Assembly (NCBI GenBank): GCA_028288705.1
Contig: JAQBNH010000003.1
Location: 364,655 to 428,654 of the forward strand
Reading direction: 5' to 3'
Origin: Ferruginibacter sp.
GTDB lineage: Bacteria; Bacteroidota; Bacteroidia; Chitinophagales; Chitinophagaceae
DNA length: 64,000 bases
In this document: one piece after another, positions 19,683-27,944 of the stretch
How the letters are laid out: each line of letters opens with the position of its first letter
Position numbering within the stretch: position 1 is the stretch's first letter
Made by a program: the position numbers and the translations under genes
Notes under the pieces: generated by a model
Seen by the model: only the letters and a program-made list of their open reading frames with translations
Databases searched by the model: none
What the model was told of the DNA's origin: nothing

Positions 19683-20351
19683 TTAAGCCAGCCAGTTGAA
19701 ATAGAAAGCCAATGGCATCAGGATAAACAGCACGCAGATGATCACCGTATACCCCAAACCTGCAGCCTGGATGATCGGGCGATAACGCTTGTGATTCAGA
19801 CCAAGCGATTGAAAAGCACTTTGAAAACCGTGCATCAGGTGCCAGAAAAGCGCGATCACGCCAATGATATATGCGGCTACAATCCACCAGTAACTAAAGG
19901 TTTCGCGCATTTCGTTATATAAGTTATGTGGCTGATCTCCGCCATACAGGGCCACCTTTGTACCCACATAAAAATGAGAAAGATGCATCACCAGGAATAA
20001 TAATAATAACGTTCCGAGCAAGCCCATAGAACGGCTATACCAGGTCGAATTTTTTTCAGGTTTGTTGCTGTAATATTTTATAGGCCTTGCGTCCCGGTTT
20101 TGCTTCCAGAGAACCAATCCCTGGATGATATGCAGGATCAAACCGGCAAATAAACCAATCTCCAGGAAACGCACGATCCAGTTATGACTCATAAAATGAG
20201 CCACGGTATTGTAAGTCTGGCCACCATCATTTAAAAATATACAGGCGTTGATGGTAACGTGAACAATCAAAAAAAGAATCAGAAAAAAGCCGGTAAAGGC
20301 CATCGTAAATTTTTTACCGAGGGAGGAAGTGAAAAGCTGTTTCCAGGTCAT
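19683..20351 (-). CDS. sdhC: Succinate dehydrogenase cytochrome b subunit (membrane anchor)
   Basis: A 222-residue, five-helix membrane anchor that binds haem b and passes electrons between SdhB and menaquinone. Helices begin with KFTMAFTGFFLILFLIVHVT (about 13-32), then a segment near 55-80 (FLEIGLFAGLILHIIQGLVL), and later LLGTLLLLFLVMHLSHFYVG, WWIVAAYIIGVIALFWHLMH and a C-terminal helix. Histidines in several of these helices are the expected haem ligands. ATG at 20351 (MTWKQLFTSSLGKKF) is chosen; an upstream start would overlap the probable promoter. First gene of sdhCAB; the single-anchor arrangement without sdhD is normal for this type. Confidence 0.92.
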   Translation of the reverse strand: MTWKQLFTSSLGKKFTMAFTGFFLILFLIVHVTINACIFLNDGGQTYNTVAHFMSHNWIVRFLEIGLFAGLILHIIQGLVLWKQNRDARPIKYYSNKPEKNSTWYSRSMGLLGTLLLLFLVMHLSHFYVGTKVALYGGDQPHNLYNEMRETFSYWWIVAAYIIGVIALFWHLMHGFQSAFQSLGLNHKRYRPIIQAAGLGYTVIICVLFILMPLAFYFNWLA

Positions 20352-20381
20352 AAAGCAAATATTGTTGAGATAATTGGTACG

Positions 20382-20389
20382 CAAAAATA
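20382..20389 (-). promoter_or_regulatory. -7 promoter box for sdhCAB
   Basis: TATTTTTG on the minus strand fits TAnnTTTG and lies 30 bases upstream of the chosen sdhC start. It also argues against the longer upstream reading frame start at 20405. Confidence 0.5.
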
Positions 20390-20457
20390 CGTCACAGTTT
20401 TGCAATAATCGCTTTTCTGTTTAATTTATTGGCTAATAACGCTGTTGCAGACGGTTG

Positions 20458-21021
20458 TTAATCAAGACTGCGCTGCATTTCCTGCTCGATGAGCTGAAAG
20501 ATAAATTCCGGTTTAAGCGTGCGCCATTGCGGAAGATCGATCAACTCCACATAATTGGTGAGCCGTGCTTTTTTAAAATCGTAACGGCTTTGTTCGGGCA
20601 TGTCAATTAGTACGATCCAGCCATGATCATCTTCCAGTTGTTCGTGCCATTCCTCATAATAACTGTCGTCGCTGCTGTGAAAGTTCAGCACGTTTTCTCC
20701 AACTAAAATAAATTTGGTAATTCCTTGCCTGAACAATTGATCGGTGACATCGCGACGCAGTGTCATTATATCATTTTCGATGGCATCATTCCATTCTCCG
20801 AGTAATTCAATGATGGCGTATTGCTGCTCGTAATCTGCAAACAGAATTTTCATATATAACGTACGCGAACCAAAATCATCCCATTGCGGATGTATATAAT
20901 AATTATAGAGCGTTTGGGAATATTCAAACTCGCTGTAAGAGCGTCCAAAAAAAGGCGACCTGTTGTCTTCTTCAGCGGTATATAAATGGCGCCAGTTGTA
21001 AAATGGTTCTATATCCTGCAT
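20458..21021 (-). CDS. Conserved hypothetical protein
   Basis: A soluble, acidic and aromatic-rich protein of 187 residues with no recognised domain. Notable segments are PFYNWRHLYTAEEDNRSPFF, YYIHPQWDDFGSRTLYMKIL and AIIELLGEWNDAIENDIMTL. No signal peptide or membrane helix. An upstream in-frame ATG at 21108 lies inside the terminator stem of the preceding gene, so the ATG at 21021 (MQDIEPFYNWRH) is preferred; the 29 extra residues could still be real if that hairpin is read through. It lies upstream of sdhC on the same strand with a promoter between them, so it need not be linked in function. Confidence 0.7.
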   Translation of the reverse strand: MQDIEPFYNWRHLYTAEEDNRSPFFGRSYSEFEYSQTLYNYYIHPQWDDFGSRTLYMKILFADYEQQYAIIELLGEWNDAIENDIMTLRRDVTDQLFRQGITKFILVGENVLNFHSSDDSYYEEWHEQLEDDHGWIVLIDMPEQSRYDFKKARLTNYVELIDLPQWRTLKPEFIFQLIEQEMQRSLD

Positions 21022-21089
21022 CCAGCAAAATTCCGATAAAACCTCCACAAATACCTTCAAATTTTGCGCAAAATCCTCAAAAAAAATAT

Positions 21090-21119
21090 AAAAAAAAGAG
21101 GCTGCCAAATGGCAGCCTC
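21090..21119 (-). terminator. Rho-independent terminator of the type IX-secreted protein gene
   Basis: GAGGCTGCC (21098-21106) and GGCAGCCTC (21111-21119) form a perfect 9-bp stem with a 4-base loop; on the minus strand eight T residues follow. It lies 25 bases beyond the stop of the 21144-22400 gene. Confidence 0.9.
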
Positions 21120-21143
21120 CGACTTATTAACCCAAGAAATATT

Positions 21144-22400
21144 TTATTGAACCAATAGTTTATCCGTAAGCACAACCTGGTTTTTTTCGTTTAAAACTTT
21201 TACAAGATAAGTGCCCGGTGCCGGACGCGCTTTCAGGCTTACCTGTTGAGATTGCTGGCCTTTGAGCAAATTGATTTTAGTCGTTTGCAGGCTCCGTCCC
21301 GCGATATCAGCGATAACGATCGTGTACGCACCATCCTTAGTTCCGTCTAATAATACCTTAAATGTATTCCCGGAAACAGGGTTTGGATAGATCCTGGTAT
21401 CCGATTTTATTCCTTCGTTAGCTACAAGATTTGGCACCAGCGAAAATTTATTTGCCGCATCGGCTTCTTTCTGCAATAAGAGGTTACCATTGGCCAGATC
21501 TGAGGCGTTGTATTTCGTGTCTGACCCTTCGATCCTGACTGCTGCTAATTTATCCAGACTAAACTTATAATAGCCTTCAAAGAGATTGGCACTGCTCACG
21601 ACAACCTGGCCTTCTGCGTCTACAGCTGCGCCGTTAGTCGTATAACCGGCAGGCAAACCGGTGATCGTGCCCTGGAAAGTAGCCATGCGGGAATTGATAT
21701 CTACCACGAACACATTGTGGCTGGCAGAAATGATATATAATTTACCAAATGCATCAGCCAGCATGTCTCCGCCCCAGCTGCTGCATTTATTATGAATCGA
21801 AATTCCTTTGTTAGCCTCCGCATCAACTAACGTCCCAAGGTCCGTCACCACCGGTTTCTTACCGGTTGTAAAACGAATTAAACTGTTGCCATCGTTCGTA
21901 ACAGCATAACCGTTTCCATCGGCAGCAATCACCATCCGCGTAATATGTTTGGATTCATCATTGATCGCGCTCATTTGAAAGACGTCGCTCCGGATGCTGT
22001 AAAATTTCGGCGTTTCGTTTTTGATGTCCAGGTCAACCCAACGCAGTTCTCCCATACGCATCGGAACAAAAAATAATTTATTGCTCCTGTTGTCGTAAGC
22101 CGCAGCTGCAACAAAGGTTGATGTGGGATAATTGCCCGGACCGAAAATATTATCGTTGGCAGTCGCAGTTTGATCTACCGATTTTTTCGCCGCAACATCT
22201 GTAAGGGTAAAATTAGTTTTGTTTCGCTGGAAGATCGTCTTTCCGACCTGACCGGTTGACAAGTCCACCTGGCGAATATTCATCCAGATATAATCATGGT
22301 TACCATCTCCGGTGATCGCATATGCCTTATTGGACTGCTGTGCCTGGGCAGACAAAGCCAATGCAATTAAAGAAGAACTAAGTAAAATTTTAGATTTCAT
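21144..22400 (-). CDS. Secreted protein with C-terminal type IX secretion (Por) sorting domain
   Basis: A 418-residue secreted protein. The signal peptide (SSSLIALALSAQAQ) ends near residue 20. The middle, about residues 25-330, looks like repeated beta-propeller-type strands (for example NKLFFVPMRMGELRWVDLDI and NGYAVTNDGNSLIRFTTGKK). The last 80 residues form a type A Por sorting domain, with IYPNPVSGNTFKVLL at the start, AYTIVIADIAGRSLQ and a closing GTYLVKVLNEKNQVVLTDKL. That domain directs export through the type IX system and is usually cleaved. No neighbour suggests a pathway; a ligand or enzyme activity cannot be inferred. It ends at a strong terminator. Confidence 0.88.
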   Translation of the reverse strand: MKSKILLSSSLIALALSAQAQQSNKAYAITGDGNHDYIWMNIRQVDLSTGQVGKTIFQRNKTNFTLTDVAAKKSVDQTATANDNIFGPGNYPTSTFVAAAAYDNRSNKLFFVPMRMGELRWVDLDIKNETPKFYSIRSDVFQMSAINDESKHITRMVIAADGNGYAVTNDGNSLIRFTTGKKPVVTDLGTLVDAEANKGISIHNKCSSWGGDMLADAFGKLYIISASHNVFVVDINSRMATFQGTITGLPAGYTTNGAAVDAEGQVVVSSANLFEGYYKFSLDKLAAVRIEGSDTKYNASDLANGNLLLQKEADAANKFSLVPNLVANEGIKSDTRIYPNPVSGNTFKVLLDGTKDGAYTIVIADIAGRSLQTTKINLLKGQQSQQVSLKARPAPGTYLVKVLNEKNQVVLTDKLLVQ

Positions 22401-22468
22401 ATAAGTGCTTTTTGGTGAACGAATAGAAACCTAATTTACTATAATGTTCGTACAGCACCAATATTTTT

Positions 22469-23284
22469 TTAGGAGTGGTAATTCTCCGAAACCTTCTTCA
22501 CCGTTCCATATTTTAGGATCAGGTCTTTGGCCAGTTCGTAATCAGTGATCTTCAGGTTTTCCATCACCATCTTCACACCGCGATCTACGAGTTTGTCATT
22601 AGTGAGCTGCATGTTCACCATTTTGTTATCTTCTACCCTTCCCAATTGAATCATAACGCTGGTAGAGATCATATTGAGTACGAGTTTTTGTGCAGTCCCG
22701 CTTTTCATTCGCGTGCTGCCCGTTACAAACTCCGGGCCTACAACCACTTCCACCGGGAAATCAGCCGCAGCGCTTAAGGGGGCGTCGGGATTGCAACAGA
22801 TACTTCCTGTGACGATACTGAATTCCCGGCATTTTTCCAGGGCTTTGATCACGTAAGGCGTCGTGCCACTTGCGGCGATCCCGATCACAACATCCTTTTC
22901 GTTTACATTATGTTCCCGGAGATCGAGCCAGCCTTGCTCTGTATCGTCTTCAGCATATTCCACCGCTTCTGTGATCGCTTTATTACCACCGGCGATGATC
23001 CCGATAACCAGGCCATACGGAACCCCGTAAGTTGGCGGGCATTCACTGGCATCTACGATTCCAAGACGACCGCTGGTTCCTGCGCCGATATAAAATAGCC
23101 TGCCACCGAGCAACATTTTATCTACGATAGCCTGGGTTAGGGCTTCTATGGATGGGATCACTTTCTTTATTGCATCCGGTACGGTATTATCTTCCTGATT
23201 AATATTTTCCAGGAGTTCCCGAATCTGCATTTTATCTAGATGACGATAATTAGATGCAGCTTCCGTAATTTTTTCAAATGCCAT
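22469..23284 (-). CDS. murQ: N-acetylmuramic acid 6-phosphate etherase
   Basis: MurQ cleaves the lactyl ether of MurNAc 6-phosphate, giving GlcNAc 6-phosphate and lactate, in peptidoglycan sugar recycling. The 271-residue product is a SIS-domain protein: GRLFYIGAGTSGRLGIVDAS around residue 62, ASECPPTYGVP, the DVVIGIAASGTTPYVIKALE block, and GPEFVTGSTRMKSGTAQKLV with the family's conserved glutamate and lysine region. It starts 1 base after the stop of a BadF-type sugar kinase on the same strand, a natural pairing because the kinase can supply the phosphorylated substrate. Slightly shorter at the C-terminus than E. coli MurQ, as usual in Bacteroidota. Confidence 0.93.
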   Translation of the reverse strand: MAFEKITEAASNYRHLDKMQIRELLENINQEDNTVPDAIKKVIPSIEALTQAIVDKMLLGGRLFYIGAGTSGRLGIVDASECPPTYGVPYGLVIGIIAGGNKAITEAVEYAEDDTEQGWLDLREHNVNEKDVVIGIAASGTTPYVIKALEKCREFSIVTGSICCNPDAPLSAAADFPVEVVVGPEFVTGSTRMKSGTAQKLVLNMISTSVMIQLGRVEDNKMVNMQLTNDKLVDRGVKMVMENLKITDYELAKDLILKYGTVKKVSENYHS

Positions 23285-23285
23285 T

Positions 23286-24140
23286 TTATGCGCCTTGTTT
23301 TTGTTGATGAAATTTAACCAGGCCTTCCATCGGATTTTTCAATACTCTTCCTAGTTGCAACTCGTAAGAATTACACATCTCTTTTAACACATCCCTGAAG
23401 CCATACGCGATACTGCCGACAAAATTAATCGGCAATGTCCAGCTTTCCCGGTATTTATAAATATGGTTGAAAAAGAAATCGTTGAAACTATCTTCAATGA
23501 TATTTTCAATCATAAAATGACCCCGGTTTTCGGCCAGGAACATCGCATATTTCGCCAAATATTTGTTGGGCAATGGTTGTTTGTATACCGCATCCAGGAT
23601 CTCCGGCGCTGTGGTTTGATACTTTGCGTTGAAGCGTTCCATCAGGTCTTCATCGAAAGTTTTATATAAAAAATACTGAATAACTTTTCTGCCGAGGTAA
23701 GCCCCGCTTCCTTCGTCGCCCAATACGTAACCGAGGCCCGGACTGTTTTTCACGATCTTCTTTCCATTGTAAAAGCAGGAATTGGAGCCAGTGCCGAGGA
23801 TACAGGCCACACCTTTCTGATCGCCACATAGAGATTTTGCCGCGCCCGTCATATCATGGTCCACACTTACTTTCGCTTTTTTAAAAACAGATTTAAAAGC
23901 CTGCTGCACGATTTTCACATTAGCCTGGTTACTGCAGCCGGTGCCGTAAAAATAGATTTCTGCGGGAAGTTCGTTTTTGATTTTAGGGAGAACCTGTGTG
24001 AGTAAAATCTCGCTGATCTGTGCGCCACTTAAAAAATAAGGGCTCATGCCCTGGGTGATGATCGTCTTCTTCTTTTTTCCGTTCAACAGGCAAAATTCTG
24101 TTTTTGTAGAACCGCTGTCGGCTATCAATATTGGCATCAT
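23286..24140 (-). CDS. BadF/BadG/BcrA-type N-acetylhexosamine kinase
   Basis: An ASKHA-fold kinase of about 284 residues. The phosphate-1 motif ILIADSGSTKTEF lies at the N-terminus, phosphate-2 in GVACILGTGSNSCFYNGKK, and the PGLGYVLGDEGSGAYLGRKV block near residue 120 matches N-acetylglucosamine and MurNAc kinases. Two adjacent ATG codons (24140, 24137) can start it; the longer upstream frame adds residues before the first strand without similarity. It is the first gene of a tight two-gene operon with murQ, which points to MurNAc or anhydro-MurNAc/GlcNAc as substrate (inference). MurK of Clostridium is a known kinase of this superfamily with such a role. Confidence 0.85.
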   Translation of the reverse strand: MMPILIADSGSTKTEFCLLNGKKKKTIITQGMSPYFLSGAQISEILLTQVLPKIKNELPAEIYFYGTGCSNQANVKIVQQAFKSVFKKAKVSVDHDMTGAAKSLCGDQKGVACILGTGSNSCFYNGKKIVKNSPGLGYVLGDEGSGAYLGRKVIQYFLYKTFDEDLMERFNAKYQTTAPEILDAVYKQPLPNKYLAKYAMFLAENRGHFMIENIIEDSFNDFFFNHIYKYRESWTLPINFVGSIAYGFRDVLKEMCNSYELQLGRVLKNPMEGLVKFHQQKQGA

Positions 24141-24277
24141 TATCGGATATTCGTTTAGGGGGTCAAGGTAAAACATTCGCTGCAAAAACAGCTTAAAAAA
24201 TCACGCGTTCAAAAAAAAATTACCTTCGCAGCCAATTGATGAGAGCTGTTATCTCATCTGCTTTCAAAATATTGTGA

Positions 24278-25870
24278 ATGAACAGGAAAAATCTACAGGT
24301 CTGGCTCCCGCTGCTTTTTAGTATTACGCTTATCGCGGGGATGTTTATGGGTTATAAAATGCGTGATGGCCTTCCCGGGAAAAGCTTTTTTTACCTGCAA
24401 AAGCAACGACCATTGCAGGAGATCATGGACCTGATCAAGAGCCGTTATGTAGACGACGTAAATATGAATGATTTGTCTGATACGGCGATCCAGGCGATAC
24501 TCAGCAAACTCGATCCGCATTCCGCTTTTATTCCTGCTGAAGACCTGGAAAAAGTGAATGAAGATATCAACGGAAGTTTTTTTGGCATTGGTATAGAGTT
24601 TAATATCATCGATGATACACTCCATGTCATTAACGTTTTGAAAGACGGCCCTTCTGATAAAGCGGGCTTAAAAACCGGCGACAAATTATTGAAGGCGGGT
24701 GACAGCACTCTTTCAGGAAAAAAAGTAAGCACAGACCGGATCCGGAAGATGTTGCGCGGTGCGTTGGGCAGCCCGGTTGAGCTAACAATTTTACGAAACA
24801 ATGCGATCAGGAAAATCGAGATCGCCAGGGGAATGATCCCATTAAATAGTGTGGATGCTGCGTATATGCTTGATGCTGAAATCGGTTATATCCGCCTGAA
24901 TAAATTTACCAGCCAGACATACCGCGAGTTTATGACCAGCCTGGAAAGCCTGAAGAAACAGAAGATGACCAAACTGGTGCTGGATCTCCGCGATAATGGC
25001 GGTGGCGTTTTAGACGAAGCCGTAGAAATTGCTGATGAATTTTTAGAAGGCGATAAACTGATTACTTATACGGAAGGCAAACATGTGGCAAAAAAAGAAT
25101 ACCGCTGCCGTCGCGAAGGCCAGTTTGAAAAAGGGGAATTGGTAATTCTTGCGAATGAAGGAACAGCCAGTGCCAGCGAAATATTGATCGGTGCGTTGCA
25201 GGACTGGGATCGCGCAACGATCATCGGCCGCAGAAGTTTTGGTAAAGGACTAGTACAGGATCAATTTAATCTAAGTGATAACAGTGCGTTACGGTTAACG
25301 ATCGCACGTTATTATACGCCTGTCGGGCGCAGCATACAACGTTCGTATGCCAAGGGTGGAAAGGCTTACTACGACGAGTTTTATAATCGTTTCAGTGAGG
25401 GAGAATTAACCAGCGCTGATTCAATTAAAAATGATACCAGCCGCATTTACACAACCAAGGCCGGGAAAAAAATCTTTGGCGGCGGTGGTATAACCCCTGA
25501 TATTTTTGTTGCAGCTGATACGAGCAGGATGAGCCTGGCACTTGCCAAAGTTTTTGCAAAAGGCCTGGTGAACGATTTTGGCTACCGGTATTTCCTGGCG
25601 AATCCTTCCATCGCCCAGCAATACAGTTCAGCGCAGCAATTTGTACGAACGTTCTCCCTAACCGAATCCAACTGGCAGTTGTTTGAAAAAATGGCGGTAC
25701 GCGACTCAGTTAACGTTTCTGCGTTAAGTGCCTCTGATAAAACTTTCCTGGTAAGTTCTTTAAAATCCTCTGTAGCGCGACAGTTGTTCCGTATGGAGGG
25801 ATATTTCGAAGCCTTAAATGCCGAAGATAATAGCATTAAAAAAGCCCTGGAACTGTTGCACAGCAAATAA
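24278..25870 (+). CDS. S41 family C-terminal processing peptidase (CtpA-like)
   Basis: A 530-residue membrane-anchored periplasmic serine protease. An N-terminal helix (VWLPLLFSITLIAGMFMGY) lies at residues 7-26, then a PDZ domain at about 85-165 (FFGIGIEFNIIDDTLHVINV, GPSDKAGLKTGDKLLKAGDS). The catalytic domain shows the oxyanion region LDLRDNGGGVLDEAVEIADE, the nucleophile region ANEGTASASEILIGALQDWD and the general base lysine in IIGRRSFGKGLVQDQF. These are Ser/Lys dyad residues of the family. The C-terminal 130 residues are a helical extension. It is divergent from the murQ operon and ends at a terminator. Substrates are unknown, likely envelope proteins. Confidence 0.92.
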   Translation: MNRKNLQVWLPLLFSITLIAGMFMGYKMRDGLPGKSFFYLQKQRPLQEIMDLIKSRYVDDVNMNDLSDTAIQAILSKLDPHSAFIPAEDLEKVNEDINGSFFGIGIEFNIIDDTLHVINVLKDGPSDKAGLKTGDKLLKAGDSTLSGKKVSTDRIRKMLRGALGSPVELTILRNNAIRKIEIARGMIPLNSVDAAYMLDAEIGYIRLNKFTSQTYREFMTSLESLKKQKMTKLVLDLRDNGGGVLDEAVEIADEFLEGDKLITYTEGKHVAKKEYRCRREGQFEKGELVILANEGTASASEILIGALQDWDRATIIGRRSFGKGLVQDQFNLSDNSALRLTIARYYTPVGRSIQRSYAKGGKAYYDEFYNRFSEGELTSADSIKNDTSRIYTTKAGKKIFGGGGITPDIFVAADTSRMSLALAKVFAKGLVNDFGYRYFLANPSIAQQYSSAQQFVRTFSLTESNWQLFEKMAVRDSVNVSALSASDKTFLVSSLKSSVARQLFRMEGYFEALNAEDNSIKKALELLHSK

Positions 25871-25887
25871 TAAATTCAACATACTGT

Positions 25888-26038
25888 AAAAAAGAAAGCC
25901 CCTGATAACAGAGGCTTTCTTTTTTAAAATTTGTCCTTGCGCAACTTATGTTGCCAGGCCTTGAGGCTTTAATCTTTACACGGATAATGGTTGTGTTCTC
26001 AAGGATAAAGTTCTTACGTGGGATATTTGGGATTTTGT
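25888..26038 (-). ncRNA. Candidate small structured RNA, about 150 nt
   Basis: The minus strand between ctpA-like and the CBS-like gene has a perfect TATCTTTG box (26050-26043) and ends at a strong hairpin followed by a T-run (25893-25920). In between, CCUUGAG and CUCAAGG (26004-25998 with 25965-25959) pair over 7 bp, GCAAC and GUUGC (25954-25950 with 25945-25941) make a 5-bp hairpin with an AUAA loop, and GUGG near the 5' end can pair with CCAC. The only reading frame across it runs through the terminator, so a protein is unlikely. No known RNA family was recognised. Transcription is unproven, and no TTG lies at -33. Confidence 0.5.
25893..25926. terminator. Bidirectional Rho-independent terminator
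   Basis: AGAAAGCC (25893-25900) and GGCTTTCT (25913-25920) form an 8-bp stem with T-runs on both strands. It ends the peptidase gene on the plus strand and would end the candidate small RNA on the minus strand. Confidence 0.85.
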
Positions 26039-26042
26039 TCCA

Positions 26043-26050
26043 CAAAGATA
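26043..26050 (-). promoter_or_regulatory. -7 promoter box for the minus-strand small RNA
   Basis: TATCTTTG on the minus strand fits TAnnTTTG exactly. There is no gene start nearby on this strand, which is what drew attention to the possible small RNA. The -33 TTG is missing. Confidence 0.4.
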
Positions 26051-26121
26051 CATGAGTGAAATCTTTGAGATGTAGCTAGTTAGCTTAAATACATGTAGTT
26101 ATTATTCGATTTATTCTCCTG

Positions 26122-26149
26122 TTGCGGCATCTATTAATTATTACCTTTG
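26122..26149 (+). promoter_or_regulatory. Promoter of the cystathionine beta-synthase-like gene
   Basis: TTG (26122-26124), 17 bases, then TACCTTTG (26142-26149) match the Bacteroidota -33/-7 promoter. The predicted transcription start is about 12 bases before the ATG at 26167. Confidence 0.75.
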
Positions 26150-26166
26150 CGCCAAAATTAAAAAGC

Positions 26167-27522
26167 ATGTGGTTAAATAATGTATTGGAAACAATCGGGA
26201 ATACGCCCTTGATCAAATTAAACAAGATCACCAAAGATCTCCCCTGTACTGTGCTTGCAAAAGTGGAATATTTCAATCCCGGGAATTCTATCAAAGACCG
26301 TATGGCATTGAAGATGCTCGAGGTTGCCGAGAAAGAAGGAAAAATAAAACCCGGCGGAACCATCATCGAAGGAACGAGCGGAAATACCGGTATGGGATTG
26401 GCCCTCGCGGCCTGTGTAAAAGGCTACAAATGTATTTTCACCACCACCGACAAACAATCAAAAGAGAAAGCGGATATTTTAAAAGCAGTGGGTGCAGAAG
26501 TCATTGTTTGCCCGACTAACGTAGAACCTGAAGATCCGCGCTCCTACTACTCGGTATCGAAACGCCTCGCCACAGAAGTGCCTAATTCCTGGTATGTAAA
26601 CCAGTATGATAACCTTGCCAACCGTCAGGCGCATTACGAACAAACAGGCCCGGAGATCTGGGAACAAACAGAAGGCAAAGTAACTCACCTTGTTGTAGCA
26701 ACAGGAACCGGCGGCACAATTGTTGGCACGGGAAAATATTTGAAGGAAAAAAATCCTGATATTAAAGTTTGGGCGATCGACAGCTATGGGTCGTTACTGA
26801 AAAAATATTTTGAAACCGGTGAGCTTGATCAGAAAGAAGTATACCCATATATCAGTGAAGGATTTGGTGAAGATTTCATTCCGGAGAATTACGATATGAG
26901 CGTTATTGATGCGTTCACAAAAGTGACGGATAAGGATGGCGCGGTGATGGCACGAAGGATAGCTAAAGAAGAAGGCCTGTTTTGCGGATACAGTGCGGGC
27001 AGCTGTTTGCAGGGATTGATCCAGTTAAAGGCAGAACTAAAAAAGGATGATGTAGTGGTCGTTATTTTTCATGATCACGGAAGCCGTTATGTTGGGAAAG
27101 TGTATAACGATGAATGGATGATGGAACGTGGTTTCCTGGATGTGAAAACGTTCAAAGATCTTGTGAGCGGGCGTGGATCGCAAAAAGTGATTAGTGTTTC
27201 ACCTGAACAGACAGTTATGGAAGCGATCAGCCTGATGAAAAAATATGACATCGAAAATATTCCTGTATTAAACGGAGAATTCAATGTGGGCGCGATTTCG
27301 GAGACCGGACTTTTTAATAAGATCCTCGATAATGCGGATATCAAAAATGAAAAGATAAAGAACGTAATGGAAAAAGCATATCCTGAAGTGGCTTTTGAAA
27401 CTCCGGTGGAGCGATTGAGCAGTTTTATCAATAAAGAAAATGGCGCGGTATTGAGTAAAGATGAAAGTGGGCTCTATCACATTGTTACTAAATACGATAT
27501 CATCCAAAGTTTATCTAAATAA
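26167..27522 (+). CDS. PLP-dependent cystathionine beta-synthase / cysteine synthase with CBS domain pair
   Basis: A 451-residue pyridoxal-phosphate enzyme of the beta family. The N-terminus is MWLNNVLETIGNTPLIKLNK; the PLP lysine lies in FNPGNSIKDRMALKM (residues 39-53), the substrate loop is EGTSGNTGMGLALAACVKGY near residue 75, and the phosphate-binding glycine loop is VATGTGGTIVGTGKYL near residue 185. Residues from about 335 form two CBS motifs (VISVSPEQTVMEAISLMKKY onward), a regulatory adenosyl-ligand module. This layout matches cystathionine beta-synthase, but cysteine synthase activity cannot be excluded. ATG at 26167 is chosen because an upstream TTG at 26122 is the -33 element of its own promoter. 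It is monocistronic. Confidence 0.9.
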   Translation: MWLNNVLETIGNTPLIKLNKITKDLPCTVLAKVEYFNPGNSIKDRMALKMLEVAEKEGKIKPGGTIIEGTSGNTGMGLALAACVKGYKCIFTTTDKQSKEKADILKAVGAEVIVCPTNVEPEDPRSYYSVSKRLATEVPNSWYVNQYDNLANRQAHYEQTGPEIWEQTEGKVTHLVVATGTGGTIVGTGKYLKEKNPDIKVWAIDSYGSLLKKYFETGELDQKEVYPYISEGFGEDFIPENYDMSVIDAFTKVTDKDGAVMARRIAKEEGLFCGYSAGSCLQGLIQLKAELKKDDVVVVIFHDHGSRYVGKVYNDEWMMERGFLDVKTFKDLVSGRGSQKVISVSPEQTVMEAISLMKKYDIENIPVLNGEFNVGAISETGLFNKILDNADIKNEKIKNVMEKAYPEVAFETPVERLSSFINKENGAVLSKDESGLYHIVTKYDIIQSLSK

Positions 27523-27558
27523 GCGCTCGTTTTTTTACGATTTGGCTACAAATAGCGT

Positions 27559-27593
27559 GAATGCTGCATCTTGAACGGTGCAGCATTCTTTTT
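27559..27593 (+). terminator. Rho-independent terminator upstream of RNA copy 1
   Basis: GAATGCTGCA (27559-27568) and TGCAGCATTC (27579-27588) form a perfect 10-bp stem with a 10-base loop, followed by five T residues. It ends the CBS-like gene and insulates the RNA locus. Confidence 0.85.
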
Positions 27594-27708
27594 GCGCAGG
27601 CTTTTCCCTGTTCGTTATCGTAAATCTACGTAGCACAAACACCTGATTCGTTGCCAGCAGCTACGTGGATCCTACTACCCACCCCGTAAATACGTCAGCG
27701 CGAAAAAA

Positions 27709-27753
27709 GAGCAATACCGCTCTTGTTAAGCGACTGATACTGATGCATCTTTG
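27709..27753 (+). promoter_or_regulatory. Promoter of structured RNA copy 1
   Basis: TTG (27723-27725), 20 bases, then CATCTTTG (27746-27753), one base from the -7 consensus. A small dyad, GAGC-AATACC-GCTC (27709-27722), abuts the TTG. The same elements with the same spacing precede copy 2 although the bases between them differ, which argues for selection on the promoter. Confidence 0.75.
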
Positions 27754-27944
27754 TTCCAGAAGTTGATTGATAGCAATTAAGTATCAATCATTGTCCAAAG
27801 ATCCTGATAAACCAAACTGAGTATCCAATATCCAATTTTCGAAAGAAGAAAAACCAATAAATCCAGTATCAGTCAACTTCTAATTTTTTTATAGCATAAC
27901 GTTTTGAAATGCTATATCCAGGAAAACCAAAAGAACCAATATCC

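Noticed and set aside
25836-26045. Minus-strand reading frame of 69 codons
   Set aside because: It begins at a TTG in the promoter box and runs straight through the terminator hairpin into the peptidase gene; no protein features.
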